Assembly (NCBI RefSeq): GCF_000383595.1
Contig: NZ_KB911581.1
Span: 4,992,496 to 5,056,495, forward strand
Reading direction: 5' to 3'
Source of the DNA: Streptomyces bottropensis ATCC 25435
GTDB taxonomy: Bacteria > Actinomycetota > Actinomycetes > Streptomycetales > Streptomycetaceae
Length of the DNA: 64,000 nt
Positions 1-10,000 of this stretch are shown here, piece after piece. The notes below the pieces were generated by a model, which worked only from the letters and a program-made list of their open reading frames with translations, searched no databases and had not been told where the DNA came from. Position 1 is the first letter of the stretch; every line of letters begins with the position of its first letter. A program made the translations under genes and the position numbers.

Positions 1-368
1 TCGCCCGACGGTACCTGCGGGGCGGGCTGGAACCAGGCCACGCTGAGAACGGAGTGATGCAGCACCGGATCGAGCTCAGGATCGATCGCTGTCGAGCTGA
101 AAACGCCGATGCAAGCCACTGAGGGCAGCACCTCGACAGGGCCGAAGGGGCCGGCGGTCGCATCCGGATACTCGCGGGGAGGCGCGACAAGATGGACCGG
201 CGCGGAGGGAAACGCGCGTTCGGCCTCCCGTTGGAGGCCACCGACCTTCCAGTCGTTGACGCGCTTGCACGGGTAGCCCTCCAGCATCCCCCCATAGGTC
301 GAGGACATCCGCAGTTCGGTGAGCTCGATCGAGCGACCGGACGAGAGGACTATGTGGCTCAGCGACAT
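1..368 (-). CDS. hypothetical protein, C-terminus beyond the left edge
   Basis: The minus strand is open from an ATG at 368 to base 1 with no stop, about 122 codons with Streptomyces-like third-position GC. The product begins MSLSHIVLSSGRSIELTELR and has no signal peptide or membrane segment. I do not recognise a family. The start has a weak purine stretch (AGGG) about 6 nt upstream. It is divergent from the FemX gene at 604, so the 235 bp between them probably holds both promoters. Reading in this frame gives conventional protein composition, whereas the overlapping plus-strand frames do not. Confidence 0.6.
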   Translation of the reverse strand, partial: MSLSHIVLSSGRSIELTELRMSSTYGGMLEGYPCKRVNDWKVGGLQREAERAFPSAPVHLVAPPREYPDATAGPFGPVEVLPSVACIGVFSSTAIDPELDPVLHHSVLSVAWFQPAPQVPSG

Positions 369-603
369 GCCGACACCCTATGCGCTCGATGCACTTCCGA
401 TTCACTGCCGCATCACGCCCGAGAAGGGGGCGCTCGTCGACGGCGTGAAGGGGAAGCGCAACCGCACGCACCGCAGCGACCAGGATCGGTGTTCTTCCAG
501 AGCAGTCCGCTTCTGCCGCGTATGCGACGACACCATGTGTATGAGAGACCTCGACATGACGATGCCTCAGTAGGCTGGTGCGCCGAACAAAGGAGCACGG
601 CGC

Positions 604-1725
604 ATGAGCTATCGCCTGAAGGCGATCACCCGCGAGGAACATCTGGCCTTCGTCATGGCCCGGCCCTCGGTGAGTCACATGCAGGTTCCCTCGTGGGGTG
701 ATGTGAAGCCGGACTGGCGGGCGGAGAGCCTGGGCTGGTTCGACGGGGACGACCGTCTCGTCGGGGCCGGGCTGGTGCTGCTGCGGCCGCTGCCGAAACT
801 GAGGCGGTACCTCGCCTATCTGCCCGAGGGACCGGTCATCGACTGGGCTGCGGCAGATCTGGAGCGATGGCTCGACCCGATGCTCGCGTACTTGAAGAAG
901 CAGAGGGCGTTCTCGGTGAAGATGGGGCCGCCCGTCGTCGCCCGCCGCTGGAGCGCCGACGCGGTCAAGGCCGCGATCGCCGACCCACAGGCCCGGCGAC
1001 TGCGGGACGTCGAGGCCACCGTCCAGGAGGAAGGGGCCTTCGACATCGCGGAACGGCTGCGCCGGTCGGGCTGGCGGCAGACCGAGCCCGGTGGCGAGGA
1101 CGGCTTCGCCGCGGGCCAGCCGCACTATGTGTTCCAGGTTCCCTTCGCCGGGCGGTCGCTGGAGGAAATCCAACGAGGCTTCAATCAGCAGTGGCGGCGC
1201 AACATCAAGAAGGCGGAGAAGGCCGGTGTCAAGGTCGTCCAAGGTGGTTACGAGGACCTGCCTGCCTTCTACGACATCTACGTCGAGACCGCCGAACGGG
1301 ACCGGTTCATCCCGCGTCCCCTGGCCTACTTCCAGCGGATGTGGACCGCGCTGCGGGCCGAGGACGACAACCGGATGCGCCTCTACCTCGCCCATCACGA
1401 CGGCGAGGTGCTCGCGGCCGCCACGATGCTGACCGTCGGCGAGCACGTCTGGTACTCCTACGGCGCCTCCACCAACCGTAAGCGCGAGGTCCAGCCGAAC
1501 AACGCCATCCAGTGGCGGATGATGACCGACGCTCACGCGCTCGGAGCCAGTGTCTACGACTTCCGCGGCATCACCGACACGCTGGAAGAGGACAACCACC
1601 TGCTGGGCCTGCTCCGCTTCAAGGCCGGCGCCGGCGGCCAGGCCGTCGAATACCTCGGCGAGTGGGACTACCCCCTCAGCAGGGTCCTGCGCAAGGCCCT
1701 GGAGCTCTACATGTCCCGCCGCTGA
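604..1725 (+). CDS. femX: FemX-type peptidoglycan aminoacyltransferase
   Basis: 373 residues, the usual length for Streptomyces FemX/FemAB proteins. These use aminoacyl-tRNA to add the first interpeptide amino acid (glycine in Streptomyces) to lipid II on the cytoplasmic face of the membrane. The paired GNAT-like fold is visible through the region QQWRRNIKKAEKAGVKV near residue 200 and the C-terminal stretch with YDFRGITDTLEEDNHLLGL, LRFKAGAGG and a WDYPLS motif, all typical of the family. AAAGGAG sits 8 nt before the ATG. It is a single gene here, which is common. Substrate specificity (glycine) is inferred from the genus, not seen. Confidence 0.9.
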   Translation: MSYRLKAITREEHLAFVMARPSVSHMQVPSWGDVKPDWRAESLGWFDGDDRLVGAGLVLLRPLPKLRRYLAYLPEGPVIDWAAADLERWLDPMLAYLKKQRAFSVKMGPPVVARRWSADAVKAAIADPQARRLRDVEATVQEEGAFDIAERLRRSGWRQTEPGGEDGFAAGQPHYVFQVPFAGRSLEEIQRGFNQQWRRNIKKAEKAGVKVVQGGYEDLPAFYDIYVETAERDRFIPRPLAYFQRMWTALRAEDDNRMRLYLAHHDGEVLAAATMLTVGEHVWYSYGASTNRKREVQPNNAIQWRMMTDAHALGASVYDFRGITDTLEEDNHLLGLLRFKAGAGGQAVEYLGEWDYPLSRVLRKALELYMSRR

Positions 1726-1999
1726 CACGACACCAGCCTCGCGGCGGACTCGCCGAATATACGGTCGACTTCAGCCGGGACGTCACCCTCCACTGGACCC
1801 GCCCCGACGGCTTCGAGCGTTGACCTAGAGGTCTCGCCCCGAGCTCCCGAGTGGCGCCGGCCGGGCAGGTGCGGAAGGGCGCCTCGATGGCCGTCTCTCG
1901 GCGCGGACGCACATCGCCGTACGCCTGCGCTGCCGCCGAGCCCCACACCACTCCATCCCCCACGGTCGATCGGCGTCCACGAGCCGACAGCGGGCGCAC

Positions 2000-4336
2000 T
2001 CAGTGCGGGGACGCAGGAAGGTGAGGAGTGGCGGTGCCCGGGGTGGTCGAGGACTGAGGGAAGTTGACGAAGGGGCGCGGCGGCTGGCGTACGCCATTCA
2101 CGACGTAGGTGGCGAGGAAGCCGCTGGGCGTGCGGGACGTGCCGAATCGTGGCAGCTCCACGGTGAGGTGGACCTCCTGGCCGTTCCTGATGCGACCGCC
2201 CAGTTCCTGCTCGAAGCGCCTCCAGTTCTCCAGGAAATTCCGCACCGGTCGTTCCGGGGTCTTCACCGCCTGGTTCAGGTTCTGCATCTCCGGAACGAGA
2301 TTGATGTTCTCGCCCGGTCCACCGAACTCCGCCGCGAAGAGGTGCCCGCCATTGAATGTGACCTCCGGGAACTCCTGATTTCCCTGATGCCCGACAGCTG
2401 TCTGTGTGTCGTAGCGGGCTGCGCCCCCGTGCTTCACCGTTCCGGTGGCCAGCACCGTTCGTCCGCGGGCGTCCGTGACAAAGGTGAAGCGATCATCGAC
2501 GTGGTAAACACAGTTCGGCCGTGGGGCCTGCAGTTCGGGATTGGGCACCACCCTCGTTCCTGGAGCCGCTCCCGCATGGATCTGGTGCCCGGAAGGAGTC
2601 CAGATCTCTGCGATCTCTCCCTGCATATCGGTCCGATAGACGGCCTGATAGCTCTGACCGTCGCCGTGCTCGTGCCGGGCCTGATAGTCGGTGTCGGGAT
2701 CCAGAGCGCCGTGCGGTGCGAAGCTCTCCCCGAAGGCCAATACTTCGGACACCTCCTCCACCCGGCGGAGCGGATTAGCCTCGGGGCGTGGCGGTGGGCC
2801 CGGTGCCACCATGGCTCGGGCCTGTTCCAGGCCGGCCCGGCCACCGCGGGCCGCCCGGAGGAAACGTGCGGCTTCCATGGAACCCGAACCGATGCGCGGG
2901 ACCTGGCCGGCGACATTGAGGAGCTCGAAACCAAGTTCGCGCGCGAGCGAGTTCACCGCGTCGTGAGACGTCGCGCCGAACATTCCCTGTCTCTCGGCCG
3001 ACGGCGGGATGAGATGGGCAACTTGGGCAGCCGTCCGGACGACGTCGCTCGCGGTGCGTTGAAGATCGTGTGCACTCTTCCGTACCCGTTCGCCGGTGCC
3101 CTGTCGGATCACGTCGCTCTGCTCGGTCATCGCCCTGGTCCCCTGCGCCAGGCTTCCCGCCGCCGCTTCGAGTTCTGCGGACGGCGAGCCGACGGCGCGG
3201 TATTGCACTGCTGCCTGGGTTGCCGTGTACGCGAGTTCGTGGGCTCGGGCGGTCGCGTTGCGAGCCGCGTCGAAGGCGGGGATGCGGTCCGGTAGGTGAA
3301 TCTTCGCTGCCGCGTCCGCGGCCTCCGCCAAGATGGTGTCGCGGGCGGCCGACGAGAAGGCGTCTGTTGCGCCGGCGTGTTGCTGCATCGGCTCCAGGGC
3401 TGTCGCCGCTCGTGCCTGTGCGGTGAGATGGTCGGCCAGCGCCAGGCGGTCACGCACGGCGGATGCCAGGGTGAGGGCCTCCACCGATTGCTGTGCGGCG
3501 GTGCTGAGCTGGTGGGTCACGGCACGTACGGTGGGCGGAAGGCTCGCCGCCTCAGCCGGAGCACTGCCGGTTGCGGCGGTCGCTGCGGAGCGAAGCATGA
3601 CAGCGACTCGGGCGACTTCCTGGTGGTGTGCGTTTGCCTGTTGCTGGGCCCGCTCTGCCTCGGTCAGTGTGGCGCCCGCCTCGGCGAGGGCGCCTCGTGC
3701 CGACTTCAGCAGCGCTTCGGCAACCTCGGCCTGCTCACGAGCCTGGGCTGCTTCGGCCCCGGTGGGAGACATTGCCGCAGCCCGCACTGCTGCGATGTCT
3801 GGATCAGCCTCGCTCAGGGACGTCTTGGCGTTGTCCACGGCCTGGCCGGCGGAGCTCAAGGCCTGCGCCGTCCGACTGATGGGCTCCTGAAGCCGCGCGG
3901 CGACCTCCTCGGCGGCTTCGGCTGCCTCTGTGGCCCGCCCGGCCTGGCTGTGCGCGGCTGCCCGGCCAGCCAACTCCTCAAGCCTTCGACTCTGTAGGAG
4001 CGCAGGTGCGAGGGGTTCGCCGGTCGCATCCGCGCGCCCCAGCGCCGACCACAGTTCTTGGGTCTGCAGAGCATTGAGACAGTTCCGTAGATCCTCCGCG
4101 GACATGGCTCCGAGCAGGAAACTGCGTATGGCCACGACAACCGCCGCGACCCCCGCCGCCACCATGACGGCAGCCGCACCCACCGCGACTGCCGTTTCGC
4201 CGCAGCCCTCAGCGGGCGACGGGGTTCCACCTTCATAACTGATGCCGCAGGCCGTGGCGGAGTCCGGCGAGACCATCAGGAGGACCAGTGCGGTGCTGAG
4301 CACGGCCGCGTGACGAGTGATCATTCTCTTGATCAT
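2000..4336 (-). CDS. exported protein with C-terminal DNA/RNA non-specific endonuclease domain
   Basis: 778 residues. The N-terminus (MIKRMITRH, then a hydrophobic core ending SPDSATACG) is a signal sequence, followed by a second hydrophobic stretch near residues 50-75. The middle (about 100-480) is Ala/Glu/Gln-rich and looks like coiled coil. The last 170 residues resemble the Endonuclea_NS_2 type of polymorphic-toxin nuclease: a GGHLFAAEFGGPGENINLVP signature with probable catalytic His665, then Asn-rich NLNQ. The ATG at 4336 has GGAGG 7 nt upstream and overlaps the stop of the protease gene by 4 nt (ATGA), so translation is probably coupled. A longer in-frame extension exists but lacks a good ribosome site. 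No immunity gene is evident downstream. Confidence 0.8.
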   Translation of the reverse strand: MIKRMITRHAAVLSTALVLLMVSPDSATACGISYEGGTPSPAEGCGETAVAVGAAAVMVAAGVAAVVVAIRSFLLGAMSAEDLRNCLNALQTQELWSALGRADATGEPLAPALLQSRRLEELAGRAAAHSQAGRATEAAEAAEEVAARLQEPISRTAQALSSAGQAVDNAKTSLSEADPDIAAVRAAAMSPTGAEAAQAREQAEVAEALLKSARGALAEAGATLTEAERAQQQANAHHQEVARVAVMLRSAATAATGSAPAEAASLPPTVRAVTHQLSTAAQQSVEALTLASAVRDRLALADHLTAQARAATALEPMQQHAGATDAFSSAARDTILAEAADAAAKIHLPDRIPAFDAARNATARAHELAYTATQAAVQYRAVGSPSAELEAAAGSLAQGTRAMTEQSDVIRQGTGERVRKSAHDLQRTASDVVRTAAQVAHLIPPSAERQGMFGATSHDAVNSLARELGFELLNVAGQVPRIGSGSMEAARFLRAARGGRAGLEQARAMVAPGPPPRPEANPLRRVEEVSEVLAFGESFAPHGALDPDTDYQARHEHGDGQSYQAVYRTDMQGEIAEIWTPSGHQIHAGAAPGTRVVPNPELQAPRPNCVYHVDDRFTFVTDARGRTVLATGTVKHGGAARYDTQTAVGHQGNQEFPEVTFNGGHLFAAEFGGPGENINLVPEMQNLNQAVKTPERPVRNFLENWRRFEQELGGRIRNGQEVHLTVELPRFGTSRTPSGFLATYVVNGVRQPPRPFVNFPQSSTTPGTATPHLPASPH

Positions 4337-5793
4337 GCTCGTGCCTCCACCGATTTCCGCTCGACATCCGGGATGAGGACGGCGCCCTTCAGATCCAGAA
4401 TGCGACGGCGCAGAACCTGCTCGTCGGGAGCCCACCGATCCGCCTGCCCGCGGGACCGGTGCCACAGATCGGTGGCGAGGTCGAGTTGGGCGGCGTGCAG
4501 CGCGGTGATCTTTCTGTACGCGGCGATTCCGTACCGCCGCAATACCGTGATCTTCAGCCAGAGCCGGCGGGCGGGGCTCAGCAGAACAGACGCCTCGACG
4601 TCGGTGATCGCCCCACCCCCCGACGCCGTTTCCACGGCGAGTACGTCGGCGAGTCCGGCGGCCTGCTCTCGTAGGCCGCGGCGCAGCATCATCAAGTACA
4701 GAGCGACGAACGGTCCCTGGAAGACGAGCAGCACAAGGGGCTGCAACAAGAGGGCGTCGCCGACGGGGTCCGCGTCGATGTCCTGCTTCAACCGTCCGGC
4801 CCAGCGGAAGAAGACATTGCTGGCGGCATGCGCACCCGAGGCGGCCACGAAGCCGCAGAGGACAGCGATGCGCCGCGAGCGGGCATCGTTCAGTTGTCTG
4901 GCCAGGCCAAGGCCGGCACCGAAGATCGCCGCGAACGCCGTGTGCGCGGCCATCAGACCGACGGTCTGCCGCATCCAGTACTGGAACTCGGGAGCGGCGC
5001 TCGCTGCTCCCATGTACTCGACCGTCTCAGCGAAGTTGAACCCCAGCCCGGTCGCCGCACCCAGGACGACGCCGGAGACCACGCCGTCGACGTGGCGCCG
5101 GAACAGGATGCAGACGATCGCGACCCCGGCGCCCTTCCCGAGTTCCTCGAAGACACCTGCGTGGAAGAACGCCCCCGTCATGACCTGGTGCCGGATCTCC
5201 AGAACGTTCCCCGCGTCCCCGAAGTAATAGGGCGCGTAGTCCATGTACCAGATGTTCATGCTGCTGCCGAACCCGCAGGCGACGAACACGCCCCAGGTGA
5301 ACGTCGCGAGCAACAACCGGCCGGGCACGCGCCGGTAGCGCTGCATACGGTGGACGGCCCACAGGGCTGAGCCGGTGCTGGGCACGCAGACCAGCAGCGC
5401 GGTCGTGTTGTCGAGCATGGTCCATGCGGGGAAGACGCTGAAGGGGAGCAAAAGTGCGGCGAGCACGACCAGTTGTACGCCGCGGGTACGCCGTTCCCGC
5501 GTCCGGGGGGTGTTCTTGGTGACGTGCTGGAGGGCCATGGCCGCTCCGGCAAGGAGCACCACGGCCCAGCCGGCCACGACGCTCCACAGCACCACGCGCG
5601 GCAGGGTTGGAATCAGGGGCGAGAACAGTCCGATCGCCGGGTCGGAATCGTCGATCTTCGGCCGGGCGAGGTCGATGAGGAGTTCCACCCCGTAGGCGGC
5701 AGACATCAGTGCGGCGATCACGAGTGCGCTGCGCATTCTGTGGTCGCGGTCGGCGGCTCTGGGCATTGCTTCGACGGCTGGGCTCATCGTCAT
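4333..5793 (-). CDS. PrsW-family intramembrane protease
   Basis: 486 residues with about eight hydrophobic segments. The PrsW/CAAX-like glutamic protease signature is present: EELGK at residues 216-220, FNFAE at 252-256, His284 in MAAHTAF, and a last His322-x3-Asn in AHAASN. PrsW proteins cleave membrane proteins such as anti-sigma factors. A soluble C-terminal tail of about 110 residues follows the membrane part. The ATG at 5793 overlaps the upstream stop (ATGA), and its own stop overlaps the nuclease start, so three genes form one coupled unit. The link to the nuclease suggests release or processing of that protein; this is inference. Confidence 0.75.
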   Translation of the reverse strand: MTMSPAVEAMPRAADRDHRMRSALVIAALMSAAYGVELLIDLARPKIDDSDPAIGLFSPLIPTLPRVVLWSVVAGWAVVLLAGAAMALQHVTKNTPRTRERRTRGVQLVVLAALLLPFSVFPAWTMLDNTTALLVCVPSTGSALWAVHRMQRYRRVPGRLLLATFTWGVFVACGFGSSMNIWYMDYAPYYFGDAGNVLEIRHQVMTGAFFHAGVFEELGKGAGVAIVCILFRRHVDGVVSGVVLGAATGLGFNFAETVEYMGAASAAPEFQYWMRQTVGLMAAHTAFAAIFGAGLGLARQLNDARSRRIAVLCGFVAASGAHAASNVFFRWAGRLKQDIDADPVGDALLLQPLVLLVFQGPFVALYLMMLRRGLREQAAGLADVLAVETASGGGAITDVEASVLLSPARRLWLKITVLRRYGIAAYRKITALHAAQLDLATDLWHRSRGQADRWAPDEQVLRRRILDLKGAVLIPDVERKSVEARA

Positions 5794-6773
5794 CGCACAC
5801 CACCCGGTGCCGACGAGGCGGCTGGGGCAGCCTGCGGCAGACCCGGCAGTTCCGGGGCCCCCGGCGGCGCACTGGGCAGCGGGCTGCCGGTCGGTAGGCC
5901 GGGAAGGGTGGGAAAGCCGGGGCTGTCGGGAATCCGGACACTCTGGTCGGCGTCCGCGGTGGCTGCCACGAGCGTCGCCGTGGCGGCCATCAGGACGCCC
6001 AGCACCCCGCACACGAGCAGGGACTTCAACTGCTGCTCGGGCGCCGCGTCATGTGGGCCGGGGTCCGTGCGGGGAGTGACCGGCAGCCTGGTGGGGGGCG
6101 GGTGCGCGTCCGAGGCCGGAGGAGCGCCTGCCGCCACCGTGGCGAAGGCGCCGGCGAGGAGGTAGCCGGCGCCAGGAAGCCATGCGAACACCGTCAGATG
6201 CACATCGGAGGTCAGACCGGGCGCGATGATGCCGAACGCGCAGAGATGCAGTAGGCCGAGTCCGATGAGGAAGAGGGCGACGAACCAGCGGTAGAACCGG
6301 TACGCACGGCAGAGCAGAGCGACCACGGCGGCGAGGATCAGGGTCAGCAGCACGGCGATCACCGTCGCGTAGATCCTGGCTCGCTGTGTCTCGTACGGCT
6401 CACCGAAGGCCGCTTCGTCGAAGGCTTCCGTGATCAGGACGGTGCCCAGTACCGCAGTGGGCAGCAGCACGCCGACAGCGGCCACGAACCGGGTCCAGCG
6501 GCCCTGTACCGCCAGCGTCGTCGCGAGAACGAAGGCAATGTAGGACCACAAGGGAGCTGCGATCAGGTAGAACCCCGCGACCGGATTGATCACGCCCTCG
6601 ACGTGCTGCTCCAGGCCCTTTCCTCCCAAGAACGCGCGCTCCTGAGGGGTGCCCTCCCGGAGGGTCGCCCATGGCGGAAGCACGCTGAGTATCGTGGCCA
6701 GCGACGCCCACACCGCACCGACCAGACCTGCCCACCGCGTCCCCCGAATCGACACGCGCGCAACGGTATCCAC
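5790..6773 (-). CDS. multi-pass membrane protein of the PrsW/nuclease operon
   Basis: 327 residues, GTG start. Hydrophobic segments appear around 15-35, 75-95, 100-125, 155-180, 185-210 and 255-275, followed by a Pro/Gly/Ala-rich tail (SPGFPTLPGLPTGSPLPSAP) of about 60 residues. No enzymatic motif is seen and I do not recognise the family. It is first in the three-gene minus-strand operon and overlaps the protease start by 4 nt. About 240 bp separate its start from the divergent polyketide synthase, enough for two promoters. It may be a partner or anchor for the protease. Confidence 0.7.
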   Translation of the reverse strand: MDTVARVSIRGTRWAGLVGAVWASLATILSVLPPWATLREGTPQERAFLGGKGLEQHVEGVINPVAGFYLIAAPLWSYIAFVLATTLAVQGRWTRFVAAVGVLLPTAVLGTVLITEAFDEAAFGEPYETQRARIYATVIAVLLTLILAAVVALLCRAYRFYRWFVALFLIGLGLLHLCAFGIIAPGLTSDVHLTVFAWLPGAGYLLAGAFATVAAGAPPASDAHPPPTRLPVTPRTDPGPHDAAPEQQLKSLLVCGVLGVLMAATATLVAATADADQSVRIPDSPGFPTLPGLPTGSPLPSAPPGAPELPGLPQAAPAASSAPGGVR

Positions 6774-7016
6774 GCGATGCGTTTGTGAACAGAGTTGAAC
6801 GAGTCATTGTTGTCGTGCAGGGAACCGCAACTTCGAGTGGCAGAAGGTGGGTTGCTGGACGCCCCGGACAGCGCAGCAAGGTTCGCGTGATCGTGCGCCG
6901 CGTACGCGAAGAGGAGGGGAGCGAGGCCCGAGGGGCTCAAGGGTGGAGGTCCGTACTGCTGTCGACCCACGTAGGCTCAACCTCATTGCGACACGCGGGG
7001 GTTGGGGAGGCGGGGC

Positions 7017-10000
7017 GTGGGGCGTGACGGGCTGATCCGGGCGTTGCCGGAGTTGTTGAGGGAGCATGCGGAGTCGGCGGGGGAGCGGGTCGCGTACTCC
7101 GATCCGTCGCGCAGCGTCAGCTATGCCGAACTGGAGCGGCGTACCCGTTCGCTGGCCGGTCATCTCACCCGGACGGGACTGCGCGCCGGTGACCGCGTCG
7201 CCATCTGTCTCGGCAACCGCGTGGAGACGGTGGAGAGTTGCCTCGCCGTCCTGCGCGCCGGGATGGTCGGTGTCCTGCTCAACCCGCGCTCCTCGGACGC
7301 CGAGCTGGCCCACTTCCTCCAGGACAGTGGCGCCGCCTTCGTCATCACGGACGTCGCGCACCTCGCACAACTGACGCGCCTGGGGCCGCCGTACGACCGC
7401 TTGGGCGTCCTGATCACGGAGTCGGGCCCGGGCCCGACTCCGGGCGGCTTACCGCTGTTCAGTAACGCCGCCGAGAGCGGCGAGAGTGGCGAGGACGCGG
7501 AGATCGACCTGCTCGGCCTCGACGATCCGGCCTGGATGCTCTACACCTCCGGCACCACGCACCGGCCCAAGGGCGTGCTGTCGACGCAGCGGACGGCGTT
7601 GTGGTCCGTGGCTGCCTGCTACGCCCCGATCTTCGGTCTCTCCCCTGACGACCGGCTGCTCTGGCCGTTGCCGCTGTTCCACAGCTTCGGCCACTCGCTG
7701 GCGATCCTGGGCGTGACGGCCGTGGGCGCGACCGCCCGAATCGCCGGTGAGCTGTCGGCGCCGGGCGGTCTGCGGCAGGAACTGCTCACGGCGCGCGAGG
7801 AGCTCGGCGGGCCCATCACCGTCCTGGCCGGCGTACCGGCGACGTACCACCGGCTCGTCGACTCCGACGGTGAGGCGCCTCACGCGCTAAGAATGTGTGT
7901 CGTGGCCGGCGCGCCGAGCGGTCCCGTACTGCGCGCGGCCGTGGAGGAGAGGCTGGGCGCGCCGCTGCTGGACGCCTACGGCAGTACCGAGACCTGCGGC
8001 ATGATCGCGGTGAACCGTCCGGAAGGGCCCAGGGTGGAGGGTTCCTGCGGGCCGCCCGTACCGGGCATGGACGTGCGTGTCGTCGACCCGGGCAGCGGCG
8101 CGGACGTTTCGGACGGGGCCGAGGGCGAGGTCTGGGTACGGGGGCCGAGCCTGATGGCCGGGTACCACGGGCAGCCCGAGGCGACTGCCGCCGCGCTGCG
8201 GGACGGCTGGTACCGCACCGGCGACCTCGGCCGCCGTGTCGAGCACGGCCATCTCAGGCTCACCGGCAGGGTCAGCGAGCTGATCATCCGGGGCGGGGAG
8301 AACATCCACCCGACGGAGATCGAGCAGGCGCTCCTGCGGTGTCCCGGCGTCTCCGACGCCGTGGCCGTGGGAGTGCCGCACGAGGTGCTGGGCGAGGTGC
8401 CGGTCGCCTTCGTCGTACCGGGCCCGGACGGGGTCGACACACGGCGGGTGCTCGCCGAGTGCCGGACCTTGCTCGCCGACTACAAAGTGCCGACCAGCAT
8501 CCGCGAGATCCCCGCCGTCCCGCGCACCGCCTCCGGGAAGATCGCCCGACACCAGCTGCACGATCTGCGCGAGCTGCGTGAACCGGCCGCCACCGCCCCG
8601 CCGTCGGCGACTCCGGCAACCTCGATCGCGGACCTCCCGGTCGAGGCCGAGGGCGGGCATGCGGCCCATGTTGCCCAAACCGCTCGTGCCGCCCGCCGCA
8701 CCCGCACCGCCCTGCGCGAGCGACTCCGTCCTCTCCCGCGCGAGGCCCAGGAGCGCGCGCTCCGCGCGGTGGTGCTCACCGAGACCGCCGAGATCTGCCG
8801 GCACACGCCGGACGATCCGTCCGATGCGGACAGCCCGTTCGCCGATCTCGGAATGACGTCCGCCGGCGCGGTCGAACTGCTGGACCGGCTGGACACCCTC
8901 ACCGGGCTCAGCCTGCCGACGACTCTGGTCTTCGACCGCCCGACGCCGACCGACGTGGCACGGTACCTGCGCGACGCGCTGTTCGGGGACGAGCCCGGGA
9001 GCCACCCCCTGCCGGACGCAACACAGGACCGGTCGTCCGAGGACGACCCCGTTGTGATCGTCGCCATGGGCTGCCGCTATCCCGGCGACGTCAACTCCCC
9101 TGATGACCTATGGGACTTGGTGGCGCGGGGCGGGGACGCCATCTCGGGGTTCCCCGCCGACCGAGGGTGGGACCTCGACGCCCTGTACGACCCCGATCCC
9201 GACCGGATCGGAACGACATACACGCGACACGGCGGATTCCTGCACCACGCCGCCGAGTTCGATGCCGGGCTGTTCGGGATCGCGCCCCGCGAGGCGCTCG
9301 CGATGGACCCTCAGCAGCGGCTGCTCCTGGAGACCTCCTGGGAGGTGTGGGAGCGGGCCGGCATCGCCCCGGCGTCGCTGCGGGAGAGCGAGACGGGGGT
9401 GTTCGTCGGTGTGATGCACGGCGACTACGCCGGCCGCTTCACCCGCCACCACGAGCTTGAGGCGCACCTGGGCCTGGGTTCGACGGGCAGCGTGGCCTCC
9501 GGCCGGATCTCGTACACCTACGGACTGCGCGGGCCCGCGATCACCATCGACACCGCCTGCTCGTCCTCACTGGTGGCACTGCACTGGGCGGCGCGGGCGC
9601 TGCGCTCGGGCGAATGCTCGCTGGCGCTGGCCGGCGGGGTCACGGTGATGTCGACGCCCAAGCCGTTCCTCGCCTTCAGCCGGCAGCGCGGGCTGTCCCC
9701 GGAGGGACGTTGCAAGTCGTTCGCGGCGCAGGCCGACGGGACGGCCTGGGGCGAGGGCGTGGGCCTCGTCCTCCTGGAGCGGTTGTCCGACGCACGCCGC
9801 CACGGCCATCCGGTCCTGGCCGTGCTCCGTGGCTCCGCCGTCAACTCCGACGGCCCCTCCAACGGGCTCACCGCGCCCCACGGCCCCGCACAGCGACGTC
9901 TGATCACGCGCGCGCTGACGGACGCGGGGCTGCGCGCCGCCGACGTGGACGCGGTGGAGGCCCACGGCACCGGCACCAGGCTGGGCGACCCCATCGAGGC

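Noticed and set aside
76..1728. Long open minus-strand frame opposite femX
   Set aside because: It is a mirror of femX codon bias; its product is low-complexity, and femX on the plus strand has clear family motifs and a ribosome site.
1737..1823. Plus-strand frame after femX reading AEYTVDFSRDVTLHW
   Set aside because: Coding-like but only about 25 codons after the femX stop with no start; too short to assign.
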